Assembly: GCA_905213895.1 (NCBI GenBank)
Contig: CAJMKE010000010.1
Location: 1 to 64,000, forward strand
DNA: 64,000 nucleotides
Direction of reading: 5' to 3'
From: an uncultured Alistipes sp.
GTDB lineage: Bacteria > Bacteroidota > Bacteroidia > Bacteroidales > Rikenellaceae
The notes under the pieces are model-generated. The model worked only from the letters and a program-made list of their open reading frames with translations, did not search any database and was not told the origin of the DNA. Below, one piece after another: positions 60,722 through 64,000 of the stretch. Positions within the stretch are counted from its first letter, which is position 1, and every line of letters starts with the position of its first letter. A program made the translations under genes and the position numbers.

Positions 60722-61357
60722 TTAACGGTTCGTTATCCAACTTTCGTCCGACGGGTTGTCGCGGAAATTCAGAATCCGCTGTTTCCATCCGGCGGCGATA
60801 TATCCCTCCTCGGCAGCGACTTCGACCAGCGCGTCGAGGTTCGATAGTGAGTAGTTTACGGTGTTCGCTTCGGCGATGCGCTCCAATCCGCGACGCATTC
60901 CGTAGGTGAAGATGCTGACGATGCCCAGCACCTCTGCACCCGCCTCGCGCAATGCTTCGACCACCTCGATGCAACTGCCGCCCGTCGAGATAAGGTCTTC
61001 GACGACGACGACTTTCGTGCCGGCGTCCATGCGACCCTCGATGCGGTTGGCGCGACCGTGGTCTTTCGCACCGCTGCGCACGTAGCCCATAGGCAGGTCG
61101 AGCAGTGTGGCGGTTATCGCCGCGTGGGCGATGCCGGCGGTCGAAGTTCCCATAAGCATTTCGCACTCAGGAAACTTCTCGCGCACGAGGGCGGCGAGTC
61201 CTGCCTCTATCTTCTCGCGCACGCGAGGTGCGGAGAGCGTCAGGCGGTTATCGCAGTATATCGGGCTTTTGATGCCGCTCGCCCATGTGAACGGCTGCTC
61301 GGGGCGCAGGAATACCGCGCCTATCGACAATAGTTCTTTTGCAATCTGTTTTTCCAT
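60722..61357 (-). CDS. pyrE: Orotate phosphoribosyltransferase
   Basis: The 211-residue protein contains WASGIKSPIYCDNR, LMGTSTAGIAHA and the PRPP loop VVVVEDLISTGGS typical of PyrE. It makes OMP from orotate and PRPP. It is followed by pyrB and preceded by pyrF, across a 140-nt gap with two arrays and a CCCGCG/CGCGGG hairpin. Confidence 0.95.
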   Translation of the reverse strand: MEKQIAKELLSIGAVFLRPEQPFTWASGIKSPIYCDNRLTLSAPRVREKIEAGLAALVREKFPECEMLMGTSTAGIAHAAITATLLDLPMGYVRSGAKDHGRANRIEGRMDAGTKVVVVEDLISTGGSCIEVVEALREAGAEVLGIVSIFTYGMRRGLERIAEANTVNYSLSNLDALVEVAAEEGYIAAGWKQRILNFRDNPSDESWITNR

Positions 61358-61361
61358 ATCG

Positions 61362-61394
61362 GTTTAAGGTCGTTAAGGTCTTTAAAGTCTTTAA
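61362..61394. repeat. YTTAARGWC array upstream of pyrE
   Basis: Three to four units (TTTAAGGTC, GTTAAGGTC, TTTAAAGTC) begin 4 nt upstream of the pyrE start codon in the operon direction, with the hairpin at 61396-61409 next to them. Confidence 0.85.
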
Positions 61395-61395
61395 T

Positions 61396-61409
61396 CCCGC
61401 GTTCGCGGG
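61396..61409. other. Hairpin between pyrF and pyrE
   Basis: CCCGCG and CGCGGG enclose TT. It is inside the pyr operon and close to an array; a role in transcript ends or attenuation is possible. Confidence 0.5.
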
Positions 61410-61470
61410 CTTTTCCTCCTTCGCGCCTCAGCAGTCCGAATAAACTCGACTGCTTTCGGCTTGGCGTCGG

Positions 61471-61488
61471 TTAAAGTCTTTAAGGACA
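61471..61488. repeat. Short YTTAARGWC array downstream of pyrF
   Basis: Two units (GTTAAAGTC, TTTAAGGAC) lie 10 nt beyond the pyrF stop codon. Confidence 0.75.
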
Positions 61489-61497
61489 GGTGTTATG

Positions 61498-62196
61498 CTA
61501 TCCCAGAAATTCTTTCAGGCAGCGTTCGTAGGCTGCGACGGGGTCGGCGGCGGCAGTAATCGGGCGACCGACGACGATATAGTCCGAACCAATCTCGCGT
61601 GCGCGCGCAGGCGTCGTGATGCGCACCTGGTCGTCGCCCGCGGCGTCGGCGAAGCGGATACCCGGGGTTACCGTAACGAAATCGCTGCCGCAGCGGCTCT
61701 TGACGATTTGCGATTCGAGCGGCGAACACACCACTCCGTCCAGCCCCGCCTTGCGGGCGTTATCGGCATAGTGGGCGATGGTCTCGTTTATGGTCGCGCC
61801 GATAAGCAGTTCTTCGCGCATGCGCTCCTCGCTCGTCGAGGTAAGTTGGGTAACGGCGATGAGCAGCGGTCGCGTGCCGTCCTCGCGCGTCAGACCCTCG
61901 ATTGCGTAGCGCATCATCTCAATAGTTCCCGCCGCATGGACGTTGCACATGTCCACGTCGAGCCGCGAGAGAACCGCCATAGCCTTCTTGACGGTGTTCG
62001 GAATGTCGTGCAGTTTCAGGTCGAGGAAGATTTTGTGTCCGCGACACTTGATTTCGCGAACGATTTCGGGTCCCTCGGCGTAGAACAGTTCCATGCCGAT
62101 TTTGACGAACGGTTTGCGTCCCTCGAAACGATTCAGAAACGCGAGCGTCTGCTCCTTGCTGCTGAAATCGCATGCTATGATTACATCTTTTGCCAT
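61498..62196 (-). CDS. pyrF: Orotidine 5'-phosphate decarboxylase, class I
   Basis: The 232-residue barrel enzyme starts DVIIACDFSSKEQ. It contains the catalytic Asp-x-Lys-x2-Asp motif in DLKLHDIPNT, VTPGIRFAD and YIVVGRPIT. It removes the carboxyl group of OMP to form UMP. It is 17 nt after pyrD. Confidence 0.95.
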   Translation of the reverse strand: MAKDVIIACDFSSKEQTLAFLNRFEGRKPFVKIGMELFYAEGPEIVREIKCRGHKIFLDLKLHDIPNTVKKAMAVLSRLDVDMCNVHAAGTIEMMRYAIEGLTREDGTRPLLIAVTQLTSTSEERMREELLIGATINETIAHYADNARKAGLDGVVCSPLESQIVKSRCGSDFVTVTPGIRFADAAGDDQVRITTPARAREIGSDYIVVGRPITAAADPVAAYERCLKEFLG

Positions 62197-62213
62197 AAGT
62201 TATCAGTTGTTTT

Positions 62214-63125
62214 CTATTTTACGATTCCGATTATGTCCGACAGCCGTTCGATGCCCAGCCGCTCCATCGTCGCGGGCAGTTGCTCGATTATCTCCTTGCA
62301 GACGAACGGATTGCGCAGGTTCGCCGCGCCTATTTGGACTGCCGATGCGCCTGCCATCATCATTTCGATGACGTCCTCGGCGGTTTCGATGCCGCCGCAG
62401 CCGATAATCGGGATTTTGCAGGCGTTCGCCGCCTGCCACACCATGCGCAGTGCGACGGGGAATATCGCAGCACCGGAGAAACCGCCTATCTTGTTGGCGA
62501 TTACGGGTCGCCGCCGCGCAATGTCGATGCGCATGCCGAGCATCGTATTGACAAGCGTCAGTCCGTCCGCACCCGCGTCCTCACAGGCTTTGGCGATGGA
62601 TACGATGTCCGTAACGTTCGGACTCAACTTGATGAAAACCGGTTTGGTCGTTACCTCCTTCACCGCGCGGGTAACCTTTGCCGCCGATTCGGGCGACGTG
62701 CCGAAAGCCATGCCGCCATTGTGGACGTTGGGACACGAAACGTTCACCTCGATGATTTCCACCTGCGGCTCGGCATCGATGCGACGGCAGCATTCGGCGT
62801 ATTCTTCTGTCGAAAAGCCGCTTATGTTGGCGATTATCGGTTTGTGGAATCGTTCGCGCAGCCGCGGCAACTCCTCCGCTATCACGGCGTCGATACCGGG
62901 GTTCTGCAACCCCACCGAATTTATCATTCCGCTGCGGCACTCGGCGATGCGCGGCGTAGGATTGCCGAACCGCGGTTCGCGCGTAGTTCCCTTGAACGAA
63001 ATCGAACCCAGTATGTCGAGGTCGTACAGTTCGGCGAACTCCGCCCCGAATCCGAAAGTTCCGCTTGCCGGAATTATCGGATTGTCGAGCCGCACTGTGC
63101 CGAGAGTAACCGAAAGGTCTGTCAT
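62214..63125 (-). CDS. pyrD: Dihydroorotate dehydrogenase class 1B, catalytic subunit
   Basis: The 303-residue protein has the class 1 features: NPIIPASGTFGFG, GLQNPGID, NVSCPNVHNGGMAFG with the catalytic Cys, IKLSPNVTDI and GCGGIETAED. It works with PyrK and uses NAD. It is cytoplasmic, unlike the class 2 enzyme near 25 kb. Its pairing with pyrK directly upstream supports the 1B assignment. Confidence 0.95.
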   Translation of the reverse strand: MTDLSVTLGTVRLDNPIIPASGTFGFGAEFAELYDLDILGSISFKGTTREPRFGNPTPRIAECRSGMINSVGLQNPGIDAVIAEELPRLRERFHKPIIANISGFSTEEYAECCRRIDAEPQVEIIEVNVSCPNVHNGGMAFGTSPESAAKVTRAVKEVTTKPVFIKLSPNVTDIVSIAKACEDAGADGLTLVNTMLGMRIDIARRRPVIANKIGGFSGAAIFPVALRMVWQAANACKIPIIGCGGIETAEDVIEMMMAGASAVQIGAANLRNPFVCKEIIEQLPATMERLGIERLSDIIGIVK

Positions 63126-63133
63126 ACTCTTTT

Positions 63134-63176
63134 ATCTTTAAAGTCTTTAAGGTCTTTAAAGTCCTTAAAGTCGTTT
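63134..63176. repeat. YTTAARGWC array between pyrK and pyrD
   Basis: Four perfect units in register (TTTAAAGTC, TTTAAGGTC, TTTAAAGTC, CTTAAAGTC), then a degenerate GTTTTACC that includes the pyrK stop codon. It is the clearest 9-bp periodicity in the window. Confidence 0.9.
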
Positions 63177-63913
63177 TACCAAATTATCTCGTCTTTCCGC
63201 AGGACGGGACCCTCCTTGCAGATGCGTTTGTTGCCCTTGTGCGTCTTGCAACTGCAACCCATGCAGGCTCCGAAGCCGCAGCCCATGCGCTCCTCGAAAC
63301 TCAATTCGCCGTCCGTAGCCGTCGCGTCGCAGAGCGCGTGGAGCATCGGCAGCGGTCCGCAGGCGTAGAAATAGTCGAACCCGACGCCGTTTTCGTGTAT
63401 GGCGTCGGTTACGAAGCCTTTCGTCCCGACCGAACCGTCGGCGGTGGCGATTATCACCCTCGCTCCGGCAGCCGCGAACTCGTCGGCATAGAAGATTTCG
63501 TCGGCGCGGTTGAAGCCCAGCACCGCGGTAACCTCCTTGCCGCGGGCTACGAGGTCTTTCGTCAGCCGGTAGAGTGGCGGTACGCCCACTCCGCCTCCGA
63601 CGAGCAGAGCCTTTGCGTTCGTGCGGTCGGCATCGAAACCGTTGCCCAATCCCGTGAGGATGTCGAGCCGTTCGCCCGCCCGCATCTTCGCCATGCGCGC
63701 CGTACCCTCGCCGACGACCTTGTATATGAGCGTCAGCGTGTCGTCCGTAAAGTCGCAGACCGAAATCGGACGGCGCAGGAAAAGCCCCTCGACAGCGATA
63801 TTGACGAACTGTCCCGCCCGCCGTATCGCCGAAGCGTCGCCCCGCAGCCGCATCTCGAAGACCTGCTCCGTGAGCGGTCGGTTGCTCTCTATTTCGAATA
63901 TCCGTTTGTCCAT
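63176..63913 (-). CDS. pyrK: Dihydroorotate dehydrogenase electron-transfer subunit PyrK
   Basis: The 245-residue protein has a ferredoxin reductase-like FAD domain (RPISVCDF, GTARMAKMRAGERL), an NAD-binding part (LLVGGGVGVPPLYRL), and the [2Fe-2S] Cys set CGFGACMGCSCKTHKGNKRIC with a preceding glycine-rich turn. It passes electrons from PyrD to NAD. The first recognised gene of the pyr operon. Confidence 0.95.
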   Translation of the reverse strand: MDKRIFEIESNRPLTEQVFEMRLRGDASAIRRAGQFVNIAVEGLFLRRPISVCDFTDDTLTLIYKVVGEGTARMAKMRAGERLDILTGLGNGFDADRTNAKALLVGGGVGVPPLYRLTKDLVARGKEVTAVLGFNRADEIFYADEFAAAGARVIIATADGSVGTKGFVTDAIHENGVGFDYFYACGPLPMLHALCDATATDGELSFEERMGCGFGACMGCSCKTHKGNKRICKEGPVLRKDEIIW

Positions 63914-63938
63914 TTCGCTAATTTACGCAATTTTTCTG

Positions 63939-63998
63939 CTATCTCGAAATCGTACCCGTCTTTTTCGCTCCGTATTCGGCGTCGATGGTCGATACGCC
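63939..63998 (-). CDS. Possible C-terminal end of a gene entering from the right
   Basis: The minus strand has an open frame of 19 codons (GVSTIDAEYGAKKTGTISR) ending in TAG at 63941-63939 and running off the window. Codon choice resembles that of the neighbours, but the stretch is too short to identify. It would be the gene upstream of pyrK. Confidence 0.3.
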   Translation of the reverse strand, partial: GVSTIDAEYGAKKTGTISR

Positions 63999-64000
63999 GA

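Noticed and set aside
3467..63176. 9-bp arrays as a CRISPR
   Set aside because: Units are only 9 bp, contiguous and without spacers, and there are no cas genes. The arrays are too short and too dispersed.
63914..64000. Promoter of the pyr operon at the right edge
   Set aside because: An open frame seems to enter from the right, and no clear TTG/TAnnTTTG pair on the minus strand is visible in these 87 bases, so the operon probably begins outside the window.
1..64000. tRNA, rRNA, prophage or transposase genes
   Set aside because: I looked in the gaps for tRNA-like cloverleaf sequence and CCA ends, rRNA cores and integrase or transposase motifs and found none.

Overview
The window looks like a chromosomal segment of a high-GC member of the Bacteroidales, most like Alistipes/Rikenellaceae. 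Pointers are TAnnTTTG-type (-7) promoters, the L28-L33-DUF4295 operon, DUF4492-cydAB, fimbrillin/FISUMP-type lipoproteins, a BtuG-like surface lipoprotein next to a BtuB-like receptor, and many lipobox signal peptides. I see no rRNA, tRNA, phage, transposase or CRISPR. Most of it is housekeeping DNA. The accessory part is about 3.4-14.4 kb and 39.4-45.3 kb.

Layout. 0.1-3.4 kb: a nucleoside kinase (-) and a 5'-nucleotidase-like phosphoesterase (+), diverging from well-formed promoters. 3.5-8.1 kb (-): a cobalamin riboswitch, a 48-codon ORF and two tandem fimbrillin/FISUMP lipoproteins. 8.3-14.2 kb: a small XRE regulator (-) divergent from an OmpA protein (+), then a 1412-residue coiled-coil lipoprotein. 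14.5-17.2 kb: rpsA (+) facing rpmB-rpmG-DUF4295 (-). 17.2-23.0 kb (-): a complete RND efflux operon. 23.2-26.6 kb (-): pdxB, pyrD (class 2), cinA. 26.8-28.8 kb (+): two FKBP lipoproteins. Then pgi (-) and the elongasome operon mreB-mreC-mreD-mrdA-rodA (+). 36.4-39.3 kb (-): DUF4492-cydA-cydB. 39.5-45.0 kb (+): a second cobalamin riboswitch and a four-gene corrinoid uptake operon. About 45.0-45.3 kb: a candidate structured small RNA. 45.4-59.5 kb (+): purE-K-L-C-F-M-H-D, folD, purB. 59.6-63.9 kb (-): pyrK-pyrD(1B)-pyrF-pyrE-pyrB.

How the genes work together. The right 20 kb holds nearly the whole de novo purine route and most of de novo pyrimidine synthesis. A second, structurally different dihydroorotate dehydrogenase lies 37 kb away; its catalytic loop looks altered. 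Two separate surface-protein operons appear to sense cobalamin. One is the expected uptake operon; the other makes FISUMP lipoproteins of unknown role.

The most striking unexplained signal is a family of about 18 intergenic arrays of a 9-bp unit, consensus YTTAARGWC. Each unit has a palindromic TTAA core, and the arrays read the same on both strands. Nearly all sit just after a stop codon, often beside a terminator-like hairpin. Other signals are a perfect palindrome over the kinase stop codon, a G9 tract in a lipoprotein gene, an aspartate carbamoyltransferase carrying a PyrI-like zinc domain, and three copies of a second dispersed palindromic repeat around the purine genes.
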